From positions 343,001 through 403,000 of the forward strand of contig JBBHKE010000953.1 in NCBI GenBank assembly GCA_037447655.1: a stretch of 60,000 nucleotides of DNA, read 5' to 3'. The position numbers were made by a program, and so were the translations under genes. Positions 23,972 to 37,999 of the stretch are shown piece after piece (position 1 is the stretch's first letter; every line of letters starts with the position of its first letter). This DNA is from Zygnema cylindricum (Eukaryota > Streptophyta > Zygnematophyceae > Zygnematales > Zygnemataceae). The notes beneath the pieces were generated by a model. It was given only the letters and a program-made list of their open reading frames with translations. It was not told the DNA's origin and did no database searches.

Positions 23972-26900
23972 TCAATCTATGGAATGATGAACCCGTTCCA
24001 ACAAACGGAGGACTTTCTCGAGGGGAATGTCGGCAACCTCCTCCTCCCCATCTTCGTTGACGAGATGGAGCCACATTTTCCCATGGCACGGCAAGAGGGC
24101 GCTACGGTCGCCGGGCTCGAGAGGACGGCTCGATCTCTTTGCGAGCACCGTTTGCTGTTGCACCATTGGGAGCGCCAAAAACTGTTCGAGCATGTCTCCG
24201 TCGAGCACTCGCGCCACTCCCGGCTGCAAACCAAAGCTCAACCAATAACGCCCAATAAGGCAAAGCCCAGTAAAGCCCAATGAAGCTCAATAAAGTCCAA
24301 TTAAGCCAAAGAAAAAGTGCACTAAAGCCCAATAAGGCTCAATAAAATTTGCATATCGAGGCAAAAAAACTATATTTATTTCAGGGTCAAATACGATCTT
24401 CCATATTTGATAATTCAAACAAACGTAGCGTATCACAAAACAAGAAACTTTAGATGAAATATGAAGAAAGTGAGTCAGAGAAGTAAGGACCACAATGTCT
24501 GTGAATTACACCATTTCCTTTTGAATTTGACGGAATTCCACTTATTAAGGTTGGAATTATACCCGTGGATTGCTTACCATAAACAGGTACAATATGGAAA
24601 GTAAAGAATATTTGTATTTTTTAGTGTAATGTACTGAATATCGCGATGCATATCATGCATCATAGTAGAATATTTTACAGTACACCATGCATCATTAATG
24701 CTATTGTCACCACTTAAATCAACTTTTGTCCATGCGCACGTGTTTGAATTTCGTTTGGAGACAGCAAATCGAAGGGTAGAGATATCACCTTTAAATTGCA
24801 ACAGTCGAATAAATATTTGACCCGTGTGAACGAAGAAAAGTTTATTACACTAATAGCGATACACGAAGTACTTTCCTAAAACCCTATTACACCGTAGTCC
24901 TGTAGTGTGTGTTTTGCGATACGATATGCAACCATAAGCTCAACAACCACAAGGTGTTGTGGAGGTAAGGAACACCACAAGGTTCCAGACCGCCCAGCCA
25001 ACACGCCTTAGTAATAGGTACCATCAGTCTTTCAAACAGGCCATGATTGCCATAGAGGCCCACGGCAAAAATAGCAACACAGAGGAAGAATGATTATGAT
25101 CGTACAGGAGACCCTTTTGATCGAAATAGGGCGTGGTCGTTTCCAAGCAACGGGGCCGTCAGTGGATAAGCGGCCACTCTGCGCTCCACTGCTGCCAGAA
25201 GCTCATACTCCTCTCTGCACTCCAAACAACATAAGATGCCATTAATAAAGAGAGATTATCGATAAACTATCTTATCACGTTCCTAAGCTCAGGGTAAGCT
25301 TCACTTACATTGAACTTACATTCTTGAAAGACTTCGACGGTCAGACAAACAAAAAAAAAAAGTGCAGAAAACGTTCGATTCTTGCACAAATTTACGAGTA
25401 AACTCTCACATAATGTGAAAAGTTGAAAACGACGAAACAAACTTCTCAATCAGCACCTCAATCACCGTCAATTAAATTCAGTTATAATCTTTAAGCTCTG
25501 TAGAGAATGTTCCCTCACGCAACAGAGGTCGCTTAAGAAAAAATTGAGTACGGATTTAAATTACAGATGTACAGGACAGGTCAAGAAAAAAAAGGGGAAG
25601 GCAAAACACGGAATAATTAAACAGAGCTGTGCAGGAAATCAACAGGCAACAAGCCGATCGGGTAACTACATTGAAGAAATTTGCCCTAATGTTTAGGGTA
25701 AATTGTACATCTTTATCACAATGTGCGTAAATATACCCAATAAATTGTACGAATTGTACGATTTACCCTCAAAAAGAGAGTGGAACTTCTTATGTAAATA
25801 CCCTATGAACTAATATGTGATGCCCTTCCTTTCACATTGAAAGTCAGTTTGAAGTGTAAAATTAAACGAAACCTCGATATTGTCAGGGCCTCCAAAGTTT
25901 TACGGGAGGTAAAAAGTTTGGACACACTATCCCTCCAAAAACAGCTTGCTTAAAATTTTTCAGAAGTTCTAGAATTTACGGATGGTTAAAAACCTGGAAA
26001 TCCTATTCCTCCCAAAACCTGGTACCAGTCCCGAGTTCCAGCCTGGGTCAGAATGTGCATGTGTGACTTTCCGGAGACAGACCATCAACCACAGACCTGC
26101 TTTATACGCATACAACGCAGTTGAGTCCATTAGGACAACAATCAGAAACCAAAACATAAAAAAAATAAAAAATGACGTCTGAACAAATTTCTAGGTGAAT
26201 TTGGGCATTTTACCTGGTGAGACGCAGAAAAAAGAGAACTGAACCCAACATAGTCGCAGCCACAAGGGCAGAGGAGGACTTGAGCTGTTCTGCCATTCGA
26301 ACTGCAGGAAGCTGGCAGTAAGGATCCCCCCCCATGTCCTCTACTGGTGCTCGGTAGGAGAGAGAGCCCTACAACATGAAGGAATCAGCAGGTTAAGCCT
26401 CTTGTAAATCGACATTCTAGGGCCCGTAAAAAATCTCATGTCGCCCATCATGTGAAAAGAACATTTAACAAGCTCACATAAAAAATCTATTCAGAACCTA
26501 GTCCTGTTAAGACTTGCTTTCAAGGTTCATAACATAGGATTAATGACGTTGGACTATGCAATTATCCAAAATTGGCAGGAATAAGAGTCTCATGGGGGCT
26601 GTATGTTTGACTCATCACGAGTGAGACATACTTACCATCGAGGTAAATGCTCTTAAATTACATACATAGTTAGAGAAACTACTAGCTACAAAATTAGGTC
26701 CTCAAGTGAAAGAAATTGCTACAGTAGGGTGCCCAAACCCCAAAATGATTGCACTATGCCACAAAGAAAATTGACTGCCCTTGCTCCAACCTACACAAAA
26801 TCTAGCCACTGTTAAACTCTGCATGTTTTGACGAATTAGAAACCTCATATACATTCAATTCAAGTATATGTTCAAACACATACTTTTCATACTGCATGGT

Positions 26901-29900
26901 TATAAATCTATTTTGAACATTTTATTGAAAGAATACACCGAAAGGTTTTGACTTGCTGTTTCCAAAAGTCAATCAACTGAACGACAATAGAATCATTGCT
27001 GAGCCCAAGAAGAATGTACAAAAGAACAAAAGAACAAAAGAGCAAAAGAGCAAAAGAACAAAAGAACAAAAGAACAAAAGAACAAAAGAACAAAAGAACA
27101 AAAGAACAAAAGAACGAAGGAACATACTTTGCGAATACGCAATGCAATCTCTGCCATATGAAACCAACAGCCAATCCCAAGGTTGCGCTCCGGATTCGAG
27201 TTCCCTGCGTCCATTCAAAAAGTAATTAATTTTAAAATACACACATGATTCCTTTGAATGACATTCCATATCTTTCGCCAGACAAGAAACCACAGAAGTC
27301 ATCATCCCACTAGCTAGCCCAGATAGAAACAAATTTGAAAAGAAAAAAATAATTGGAGTGATAAAGCCAAAAGATATACCCTCTGCGCCTGGGGACGTGG
27401 TGAGGGAACATAGATTTCCATGCTTGTCCGTAACAATGGCTGTATCAGGGTCAATCAGAGTGCAATCTGCTACAAGGCGGTGTGATGGGTCACATAACAG
27501 CAACTCCAATTGGCCAGTATCCTGTCACACCAGCTCAACATTTTCTTCAAAAGTTAGCTATTGACCAGCAGACAGTGGATAAATGAATCATTGTTAAAAG
27601 CACAATAAATTTGCCACATGAAAGAATTGGATCACGTAGAAATCGCAAATGCTAGATAGCAATAAACATTTCCCACAGATAAGGCAGTTGTGAAATGATT
27701 CTGATGGAAAATGAACCATGCCATTGTATAGCACAAATGTAGATAGGGGAGTGGCTCATTTCCTGGTGTTCCTTCACATTAAAATTTAGGCACAAGTAGA
27801 AACATACACCGGCAGTGAAAACCATCAAGGCAAATAAATTGTCAGTCATTCCTTTAAGAGATCAATTCCAGCTGTCATAGACCTAGGAAGGTCACAATCA
27901 TTTATGAACCTTCCTGTTGAACTAAATGCATTTTGACTTCAAACATCTTATTGAAAAGCATATATGCTTTTTCCTTCCCCGGACCTATTCCCGCAATACT
28001 ACAATACAGAACTTTGTGTTTTACAGCGGTGAGTGCTGTACACTTCTATGAGCTAAACATAGAACTCTTAAACGATTACAAAATCATAAAGTTAAGGCTA
28101 CTTGATAGAGTGATGATACGTGATCGGTCATTTGAAACTAAAAGCCGGAAAGGCATGACCTGAATCCGAGCATCGCAGAAATAATAACTTCCAATTCATA
28201 AGTAGTTTAAATTCCCATCATGCAATCCAGCCAGTAACACATAGAATAGAGACAAAAGGGACAGCAGAAAATTGCCCCACGGCATGTAATTGACCAGAGG
28301 ACAGCTGGATCACCTTCGAGGCCATTGCTTCCATCACAATCACAATTCACAGAGTTTCAAGAAGCGAAAGACCCATATCCGCTAAAATGCGCCTTACCTA
28401 GAGGTGCTACTTCCAATAATAAAAAAGTACTGAGCCAATAGCCTGAAAATTCTAAAACAATGCACCCAGAAACCATACCTCACGATAAGAATAGAGTAGC
28501 ACACCATCACGGCAGTCCCCCACAGCTATGCGTGTCAAATTTGTTGCAATACATGTGATTCCAAACCGCGTCATTGCCTTACTCATCCGTTTTAGACGTT
28601 GATCCCCATTTTTTTCTTGGACCATACTCAGCACAATTAGCTGCATCACAACCCAAAGCATTCTCTTTAAATCAACCAACTTCAGGAAATAGTTAACACG
28701 AATACCAAATCATACTGTTTCCAGTTAGGAATTGAAAGCTTAAATAAGTGGTGGAGGAGAACTACTGGTAACATCAAAACCGTGCCTAAATGATGTTAAA
28801 TGACAAGGCCGATTCTTGAAATTTGGAGAAAACCCTCGATACTTCAAAAAAGCCAGAGACAGGGATAAAAGTTATCCAAGGTCACGGCCTGGTCTTATGT
28901 TATGCTAAGCTTTATGCCAGAATTACAATAAAGTAGAGAACAGGCATGCAAACAGAAAGGTAGAATCCAGATCACTGACCGCATTGCCCGCACCAGCGAG
29001 GAGATAATTCCCAAGGTAAGTACAAAGGCACATCACAGGTCCCAAAACATGATAATAAGTAGTGTGGAGTTGAAGCTCCCATGCCCCTTCAGCCTGTACA
29101 GTTGCTCCTGACTCTACATCCCGGCCTCCCTCCCCTTCCTGGAATGTGCCCTTCCCCCTATAGCCCATTCCTTCCAATCTCTCCCCGGCCCGACTTTCGA
29201 ATGTTTCTCTCACAACAAGATTATCTTTCATCCAACCGGATTCGCTCCAAGATGAAATGGGATTTGTAGATATCGCTGGCATTCCAGAAGCACCGGCCGA
29301 GTAGTTGCCAGGCATGGGATGAACCGGAGGAGAGGAATGTCGAGGAGGTGGAGAGACAGGACCAATTCTCATTCGGGTAGAGGATTGCTTGGGTTGAACG
29401 CGGAAAATTAAGAGGCGACCTCTACACAACAAGCAGACTGTCAAGATAGAAAGCATATGCATCCTGATTCTAAACATCAGAGGGAATGCACAAACCATCA
29501 TAGGCAAAGAAGGAAAGAAGGATTTCACAAGAAATGGAGCAGAGGAACAAAGAGAGCAAAAGTAAAAGCGGCAACTGAAACGGCAGACCAAATGACAACT
29601 GTCCTGACATGGTGCAAAGAAGAAATCATCGTGCAAGTATAATCCTTTCCATCACTAGAGCCAGAGTAAGGCAATACCTGACAGGCTTGCCGCCATCATG
29701 GGGGAGGAGGGGACGTGCATTTGCCGGGCCTGTCCCTACCACCACCAACTGTTCCCCATGTGGTTGCCAAACCTGCACCGAGAGAGCGAGCTCCCCGGCC
29801 TCTAACTTGTGTGTAAAATGAACTTGACCTCCGACAGGATCTATGCACCGAACTTCACAGACAGGCGGCTCTTTAAACACCCCAGTTGAGGTGCATATGA

Positions 29901-32900
29901 TGATCAAAGTTTTAGAGGCCGAGTGGTACACCAAGTGACGAGGTGTACGTCCCACGGGTATTTGCTGAACACTTAAACGTTTGGACTGCTCCATTTCCAC
30001 CTGGTTTGTTTTTGTTTGCCATAAAATCACCGAAACGGCCAGAAGAAAAATGAGCCTCCATATGGGAGCTGAACATGTGATAGAATATTTTTCGCTGTAA
30101 TGCATGTGTCAGACAAAAAAACTTAATGGAGGTTGTACAACAAAACAGGACCTCCACCCAATAGAGTAAACACGAGAATAAAGGGGATGAGAAAAAGACT
30201 AGCACACAGTAATGGCCTTGCCAACCCAAATACCTCATTAACAGAACTGGAAAGTCGCTATCGCAGTGCTCAGCCAAGTTCAATTCTTTTTCTTTAGTGA
30301 ATCAATATTGCTTGCGATGTTGATGTAAATTCTTCTTTGTTAATTAAATAGTAAGATCAACCAAAAACTTGAACAGGTAAAACATGCCACACAGACTTGA
30401 TGAGAATTTGGGACCAGTAACCATAACCATCTGAACATACGTCCATCTCCTGTTTCAATAATTCCCTATCAATTCTTTCTCTTGATTCAATCTCTGCATC
30501 TATATACAAGCCATACACAACAGCTTTTCCTCCTGACCTATTATTTGTCAGCTAATCGCCCCTAACAAGGATTTTACCATAGGATTAGGTTTTTAGCTGG
30601 TGGAGTTCTCGTCTCTTTGCCTCCTCCTCACAGGGATTATTGTCATAATGAACACAACTTACAAATTTGACATGTTTAGACTGTTCTGCAAGGCCAGCTG
30701 ATGGCTTTTCTGTTTTTTTCCTACCATAAGATGCTAAGGTAAGGACATATAATAAGATAAGGACTGCGAACTATATGCCAGTCGCAAAAACCATAAAGAA
30801 GCAAAACTGACAACCATGAAAGACAAAATAAGAAAGGTGATGAAAACAGTAATCTAGTAAGAATGAGAAACTATAACACCCATAAGATCTGGAACACATG
30901 TCCATCATGAGATGCGTATGGAGAGCGCTTGTAGACTTTCTTTGGCTAATTTGTAATTCAAACAAATGTCGAACTTCACTAGCCTAAAACTTGGTAAGTT
31001 AGGTTTTGAGACATGAGTGAATTAATGTTCACAACTGAAAGGTTGGGTATTTCAAGAATAGACCTGGACTAGCTTTCATGGCTATAGACAAAGTAAGCCT
31101 GCACAACAATTGCGCGGTGCATAATAACCATCAAGTTTCTTATAAGTAGGCTGAACAATAAATTAAAAATATGAAAAAATATAGTGGATGGCTAGGTCAG
31201 TATACTCTTGACGATTAGACACCTGCTTGGGACCCATAACTATTTTCTGCTCCTTGCGATCATGATGACTGTGTCATTACAATATTGTCCAGATACACAA
31301 GCAACCATATAAAATAGTTCAAAATGTCTTTTAATGTCTCTGTTGAGGTGCCTACTGCCATGAAACATGGACTTTGATCAAAACCGGTAGAGCCAAAATC
31401 AACCTAACAACAGTTTTTCGAGACAAGGGAAAAGGAATTGCTGTAACGTACCAGATGCAGGCAGCAGTCAGCAATGAAGAGGAGGCCGAGTGGGCAGCCT
31501 ATGCAGCTAAGTGCAGTTGCGTGACTGGAAGCTCGAAAAGAGATAGGTGTATAGGCGATTTGTTGGCGATGCTGCACTGCCTGCAAAAGCCATGGCCTGT
31601 CACTCAAAGCGACGACGTCTGAGTGGAGTGAAGTCCGGAGCAGTGTCAGAGATACAGGAGATACTCCTATCCGACGGACATCCATCAAATGCAGAATTGC
31701 AGGCTCCCAATTTCTTCCAGCATGGTTTCCACTGATATGTACAGACCTTCCATGTGAAGGAATATAAATTTTATCTTGCATTGAAGGTTGATGGAGAAAT
31801 GGACGTCCACTTGCTGACAAACTGGAACTGTTTGGACCTGAGTTTTTTCTGAAGGAACCTGGTCCTTCAACAGGGGAAGCATGCCAATGGTACCGCAGGA
31901 GCATCCCGTTACGAAGGCCAACCAGCACATAGAGCCGATCCACATGTATGAGTTGAACACTTTCAGGAATACAGCCTCCATGAGATGTACCCGAAGGAGT
32001 CACCTGCACTAATGGTTCAACAGCAAGCTGGCGAAATGCCTCCCCTGGAACTAACGATAAAATTTCTACAGACGGCTGATATGTCCCCACCACGCATATC
32101 TTCCCAATTTCAAAGCATGGAATCGAAGTCTCTGCATTTATTCCAGACGTTGACCGAGAGAGGTTGCTCTGATAGGTACGTTGACTATCTGAAGTACTAG
32201 TACCTGTAGGCGACTCATCCTCCCCAAGCTCCTCCTGTGGAATGGAAATGCATGATATTTCCGCATTCACGTAACATCTTTGTAACTCCACTACATGCCT
32301 TATTCCAACGGAACCGGGCTCTGTCCCAAGCAGAAACAAAGTCCCGAGGCGGGACAGAGCAACCAGAATAACCCCCTGAGCAACTGCTCCCACTCGAATT
32401 GCTCCTCCATCCCCTGAAGTGGGTGCTGACCAAGAAGATACCAACGGCACAGCAGCATTGTCTTCCATTGCCGGCGAACAAAGTCGAATTTCTGACGCAC
32501 AGATCTGAACGAGCCAGCCATCCTCCACCCGACCACATGCCAAAGTGGAGGCTCCAGAGTTGAAGCCTGTAGTATCAGTCCTGTCATCAAAATTAAGACC
32601 TACGGAAAGGACCCGAGTCTGCACCCAACGAAGAGCATACCAGAATAATGTCATTCAGAATCAAGAAACAAGAAACAATGAAGAAATCAGCCTTCCAAAG
32701 ATTAATTTAAGAATTAACTTCTTCAACCTACATGCTGAAGTTAACTTCCCCTCAGTTAAACGAAATGTGGCAACCCACAGCCTACCTCTTCCAAAAAAGA
32801 CATCACGAGAAGAGAATGGTATTTGTCAGACTGCCGAATACGTAATGGCCAGGTTGCCGTAATTCCAGGGAAAGAAGGAGGTGATGTCAGCAGCTGCTCA

Positions 32901-35900
32901 ACACTGATAGCATTTCGAATAACACGCATTGTGCCTTCATCACCTGCCCCACAACAAGCGACCATCTGGTCTTGCTTCTCACCATCATAGTCCACCAGCT
33001 CAAAATCAAACATAGGGGAGACATTCTGCAACGAGCTCCTTGAAACCAGAAGGCCGTTTGACTCTGCATGCAATACATGACCATCCCCCATATCCCCGAC
33101 TGCAGCCACATAACCTCCAGTCAGGCAGAGGAGGGAAGTACATGTTGGTCCCTGGTAACATCTGGGTGACACTCTGATGCGTGTTTTCTGAACAATGCTG
33201 GTGTTAACTATGGACTCGTCTATTGTTAAATAAACCCTATGAATGGACCCTGCATCGGTAGCCACCAGAAGTACAGCTGATTCACCAGCTCCGGACAAAA
33301 CCTCCCAGCTCCAAGCAGCAACAATGGGGGGATTGTCAACCACCACCCCCGACGCCCCACTACTGTCTACACCTTGTGGGCTTGTGATACTTCTCAACCC
33401 TTCTCTGTACCGCTCCACCTCCGCTTGCCTGAAAATAGCTCTTCTCGCAGACTCTTCTTGCAATGCTCTTCTTAATAGAGCAGCTTCTATATCCGCAGCC
33501 TCAAGGAGCAAATCGAATCCTTCCTTATCTTCACTTTGAGCTGCTTTCCTTCCCTCTTCACTTGGTTCCGTCTCATTGTGACTCCCTTCACTATTTTGTT
33601 GAGCCTCCCCATTAACGAGAGGAACTGACAATCCATCGAGTGTCTTTAGGAAAGCTACACGCGGAGCTTGCTGATTATCTACAGAAATGAAGGCTTGATA
33701 AAGAGCTTTTGGGCTCTTGGGATTGCTGACATCAAATAATACAAAGTCTCCTGATCTTGCCAGGAGGAAAGCGCCTGGTACTGTGGGGACTGAAATGAGT
33801 GAAGTGGACAAGGCCCCGGCTAAAACCCCAGAATCGCAGAAATATATTGATTGAAGTTGAATAGCACGTACTGCTTTGTTACAGGTTATAATATGCACCT
33901 CATTCTCGATAGCTCCACGTCTGCAAACCCCCTTTCAACCAATCAGGTCAATACTCAACTCGAACTTAACATTACAAGACCACAATGGGTCAGTGGAACC
34001 ATACACCTTCAGCAGAAAAGCAAACTCTCTCCACTACTTTTGCCTCCCTGGAACCTAATTAAAACACAACCACATCTTAAAATGCCCTACCTTCTGGCTC
34101 CTGTCAACAAAAAAAAACAAAAAGCCACACCTAACTTGATGCTGGAGATTTGTTCCATGAGGTCATGTCGCAGACAAATAGTTGAAGGATTCACAAGAAT
34201 ATGATCAATCTAAGAATGAGCTAAAATTGTTGTTTACAGATTTTATGACAGACAACAATCTGCTTTCAGAATAGCTATAGATCGAAAATCTCAAAATGTA
34301 ATTCAAAAAACACCAGGGCATGCAACAAGAATAACTCGCATTCTTGCTAATACCACACTTGTAATAGAAATGTCACCCCAGCTTTCCATATTTACAGTTA
34401 CCAAAGTAAATAGGAAAGCAAACTACAACCCTGAGGCAAAAGGATGACAGTTTCCATATTGCTGCAGGACCATCAAAATATACACCTATGAACTACGCTC
34501 ACTGTATAAATTGATACAACTTGCGAAAATTCTTAGATAAACTTCACAATTAAGTGGGAAGTCCATCTACACAGTGAAAGTCCATCATCACAATGACACC
34601 ATTTGATAAAATCATAGCCCCAACCATTATCATACAAAGGCGAGAGGCTTGGCGAGTACCCTGCCAAAAAAGATAGTGCTGCATGAAAAGCACCTGCGTA
34701 AAAGAACTGCCAAGACTAAGGGCACAGACGCTTTCCCTTCGCTTGGACTGCTATTGCCAGGGACTAAGTCCATATTAACGAATGCCATACTCCAGATTGT
34801 CCCTAGAGCTGCCATGAGATCTCCACGTGATGTCGAACTAGTGAGATCCCCTGCCGTTGCTAGAACCCCACGTGGGTAAAGCAAGCCCTGAGAACCATAT
34901 GCCCCAAAAAAAGCTCCTTAGCTTTTCCAAATGCCACTACTTTTCAAGGAGAGATGACATGCAAAACTATGTTTTAACCCCTACATTGGTCATACATGAG
35001 ATACATGAACCATTTCACACAGACTCGATGGCCTTAACCCTCAGCATGAACTAAATCGAACAGAAAAGGGAAGAAGCTGCTGCTTCCTCTTCACTCAAGA
35101 ACGCAGAGAACTAAGAGAAAATTTCTAGATGTGCATCTGTTGCGCGGTAAACTCCCTCTACAAATAAAATAAGTATACCAAAGTGAATCAACAGAAAGTT
35201 CACTAGACTATAAAAGACCACAGCAAAGTTCAAGGTGAGCACCTTCTCAACAAGATTGACTCCAGCGTCGGCAGACGCGGGGAAGATTGCTACTCGATCT
35301 TCGAGCCCGGCAACTGCGACAGCCCTTCCTCTGCCCCTCAAATATCCAAAGGAATATAATTATTATTCTAATACCAAAGGGCAATATCCTGCAAGTCTTA
35401 GTAGATCTTTGTCCTGCAAGATGCTGTCACTACATGCCTTTACATTATCAAAAGCGTTTAGGACCTGTAGATCTTTGGCAAAACAAATGATACAGCGGTT
35501 CCACAAACAAGTGTATGATAACCTTGAAATAGCAATTGCTGATTATCCTTGGGATCAACTTCCAGGTTCTCAAAACTGTTAGCAACGTTATCGAAGTTCA
35601 AACACTGAGGATAAACAGATTTTAATTTCAGCATAAAAGTACACCCCCCATCGCTATTAGAGTTAGTGAATTATTAGCGTTGACACTTCATTCGAATCAA
35701 CTGACTAAATTATGTTTTGCAACGTGGCTCAATGTGGGCCACACACCTGAGTAGTTTTATTAACACTAATAAATAACTTTCGGTCAAACAAAAACTCACT
35801 CAGAGTAGAGTGATTAACTCTAATAGCGATGGGCAATGTGGTGAACGTTGGCTCCAAAAAACTTAAAATGGAGCAAGGAAGTGTCACGAAACTCACCTAA

Positions 35901-37031
35901 ATTCAATGGCAAGCTGGTGACCCAATTCCCTGGGCAGTCCCGGAAACGTTACATTGATGTGTGCAACTGCAATAAACCTGCAAGAAAGCGTACAATACAT
36001 CCCTCACCCCAGAAACGTTAACTTACACAGTTTATAACAAGCAAAGAAGCTTACCAGACACACTGGACAACCAGAGGAGAGAGCGTCACAGTCAAGCTAC
36101 TACATAATATCTGCGCTCAAACTGATAACAAGTTTTCCTGAGTCAAGTTCCATTAGAGTAAATTACCTGTGGGCTTCAATGCTGAAAGTGAGAAAAGACA
36201 ATTTTCCAGAATCTGATAAAACTGCCAGCAGGTCTTTTCCGTTTCCCTGCATAGATCCATGGGAAAATTTCAGAGTTCATCACATATTTTGTCCCTTCTT
36301 ATGGAAAACAGAATTTTGCATGGCAGCCTTACGCAGCTAATGTGGCAAAAATGAAACAAAATCACCTCAAGGCTGGATGAGCGAGACTCTTCATTCCAAG
36401 GAAAACGTTTCAAGTCTTTGATTGTTCCAAAAACAAGCTGTTCGTGCAAAGATTCCAGCCCACCATCGCTGCCTAGAACCAAAAGTTCAATAGCTGTCTC
36501 CTGCACTCAATCAGCGCATGAAAAAACTCATCAATAGCGTCTTCGCCCAAGGAAAAAGGGGAATTTAAGCTGATAGTGATTCCCCTGACAGAAATGTCAC
36601 TGCCACTCAACCTCAGCTAATTTCATAGAGGTAAATGGCAGATAAAAAGGAGAAAAAATTAACTTGACACTACCAATCATGGCGTATAAGGGATTTAAGA
36701 AAAGTCAAATCAGAAATTGAAAGAAATATGCATGAACTGTGGAATAAAGAGTATCTGCTTTACACTTCCAATCTTGACAATAATTCAGAATGATCCGCAT
36801 AAAAGTTTAGCACATGCAGTATGAAAATTGCAACCAAGTTATCACAAAATGCAGACTATACAACAAATACATAGACGAACGCTGCCGTCGCAACATACTC
36901 ACTTTCCCAAATACAATGTCATCAGAAGTAGGTGTCCGAAAGTGTCCCCAAACAGCCTGTAAAACGACTGAGCTTTTCAGGGCTGACTTCGCAATGTAAT
37001 AGGTTGGTTGCGCCAAGCCATGGATAGCCAT
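23972..37031 (-). CDS. CPSF-A/DDB1/SF3B3-family protein, plant-type (1558 aa)
   Basis: Sixteen exons: 36903-37031, 36366-36500, 36167-36246, 35897-35977, 35243-35336, 34694-34887, 32786-33920, 31452-32618, 29678-30000, 28980-29421, 28479-28640, 27380-27521, 27128-27204, 26214-26368, 25106-25214, 23972-24223. They sum to 1558 codons plus stop with every phase consistent. The family builds WD-type triple propellers (DDB1, CPSF160, SF3b130). This one matches, from memory, the third plant member (Arabidopsis At3g11960), not DDB1 or SF3B3 themselves. Diagnostic pieces are SSVVLQAVWGHFR near the N-terminus, VFGTIKDL, GKDLLAVLSDSGKLSFL, LVDYDGEKQDQM, ETRVLSVGLNF-like TRVLSVGLNFDD, LRNGMLLR, ALSDRPWLL, RIAVGDCRDGVL, DPSHRLVADC, PLLGNDHALFR, and the C-terminal VLDGDMLEQFL...VLRLLERVHH. 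A helical insert (AALLRRALQEESARRAIFR) sits near the middle. The precise role is unknown; a nuclear scaffold for protein complexes is the family expectation. It is longer than my recollection of the Arabidopsis protein (~1380). Confidence 0.92.
24250..24346. repeat. degenerate AAAGCCCAAT array beside a 3' splice site
   Basis: About nine degenerate ~10-bp units (AAAGCCCAAT, AAGCTCAAT, AAGTCCAAT). In the sense of the minus-strand gene they read ATTGGGCTTT repeatedly and end about 26 nt before the acceptor of the last coding exon, in effect replacing an ordinary polypyrimidine tract. Confidence 0.85.
25696..25768. mobile_element. miniature inverted-repeat element, copy 1 (73 bp)
   Basis: Starts GGGTAAATTGTACA and ends with its inverse TGTACGATTTACCC-type sequence. 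Read on the minus strand (GGGTAAATCGTACAATTCGTACA) it matches the copies at 41013 and 52475. It lies in the intron of the DDB1-like gene between the exons at 25214 and 26214. Confidence 0.75.
27019..27114. repeat. 12-copy CAAAAGAA minisatellite in an intron
   Basis: Twelve 8-bp units, CAAAAGAA with two CAAAAGAG variants. In the transcript sense it is a T-rich TTCTTTTG array that begins only ~13 nt after the 5' splice site of the intron between exons 27128-27204 and 26214-26368. It opens long artefactual frames in several readings on both strands. Confidence 0.95.
35647..35833. mobile_element. MITE-like element, 187 bp, in an intron
   Basis: The left end CCCATCGCTATTAGAGTTA and right end (reverse complement) CCCATCGCTATTAGAGTTA are identical over 19 bp; similarity then fades. 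It sits in the DDB1-like intron between the exons ending at 35897 and 35336. No unambiguous target duplication is seen. Too short to code for anything. Confidence 0.75.
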
Positions 37032-37999
37032 GATTGCTGCTCTCGTTGAAAAATATCACATCCACTCGCCTGGTTATTCAGAATCATTGAGCAGAATTAG
37101 CGCTTCTTTGACTTACCAGAGAGAGAAACCAGTGCACCAGCAAAAAACCTGGAAACTCAAGGATCGAGACCAGCTTGTAGAATAGGAACCTTAAATGCTG
37201 AGTTATAAAACCGGATTCATGCATAAAATTCTGCTGTAATTCATTTCAACTTCCTGCGTTACATGACTTGCTGCCCGTCTGCAGATGTCCAGCTCCAGCG
37301 AATAATAAAGAAAGGTAGCAAGAAGTAAGCACCTAAACATAAGACTTACAGAACAAAGTCGGCGTCCAGAAACTGCCGCTTGAAACTTCTCACACATGAG
37401 ACTCGTTTTTTCACTTTCCCTGAGAAGCGGATTATTTTGAACGACAGAGAAGCGTAGAGTGTAAGCCATCAGCCATTGACAAGGATTCTTTCAAGGAAGC
37501 ATCAATGTCTGTACCAATTTGAAGCATCGTACATGTAAAATAGCCCAGCTTCGAACTTCCAAAATTTGAAACATTGTGTAGCCCACTGTACTGCAGTGTC
37601 CGCAGTGGAAGCAGCAAAGGTCGTACGTTAAAGATCCATAGTTACTTTCATTCACAGTTTCATAGTTCATACCAAGCGGCAATCGGCGCCGAGGAAAAAG
37701 TTTTGAAACATCGAATACCGTATGGCAATTTTTTCTCGCAGAAAGTCGCAAGTCATTCCGAGCTAAGGCTATAATGCATGTATAATATATGATGACAAAA
37801 ATCTGACCAGGTTGAAATTTTAGGGACATCGTGTTTCTGCACATTGTGGAGCCAAAAGCAAAATAACAGTTGTTGTCGTGAGTGATTTTGTAACCTTTCA
37901 TTAAGCGCTTGTTCAGTGGATAATTTTACATCGTTCCACTTTTTGTTTGGAGCACTTTGATAGCTTTGTAAGCTTGGTATTGTAGCTCTTTCTGTGACT
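37032..37999. promoter_or_regulatory. shared upstream region of the DDB1-like and SWP73 genes
   Basis: The two genes are divergent with 968 bp between start codons, so both promoters and 5' UTRs lie here. Short open frames on both strands show no conserved protein. I could not assign a TATA box or a recognisable cis-element with confidence. Confidence 0.5.

Noticed and set aside
23930-24283. 117-codon plus-strand frame
   Set aside because: Antisense shadow of the last exon of the DDB1-like gene, whose minus-strand reading matches the family C-terminus.
26908-27509. Overlapping 70-178-codon frames on both strands with Phe/Cys/Ser or Lys/Glu/Arg repeats
   Set aside because: Created by the 8-bp CAAAAGAA minisatellite, which is open in several frames on both strands; the true exons on either side splice around it.
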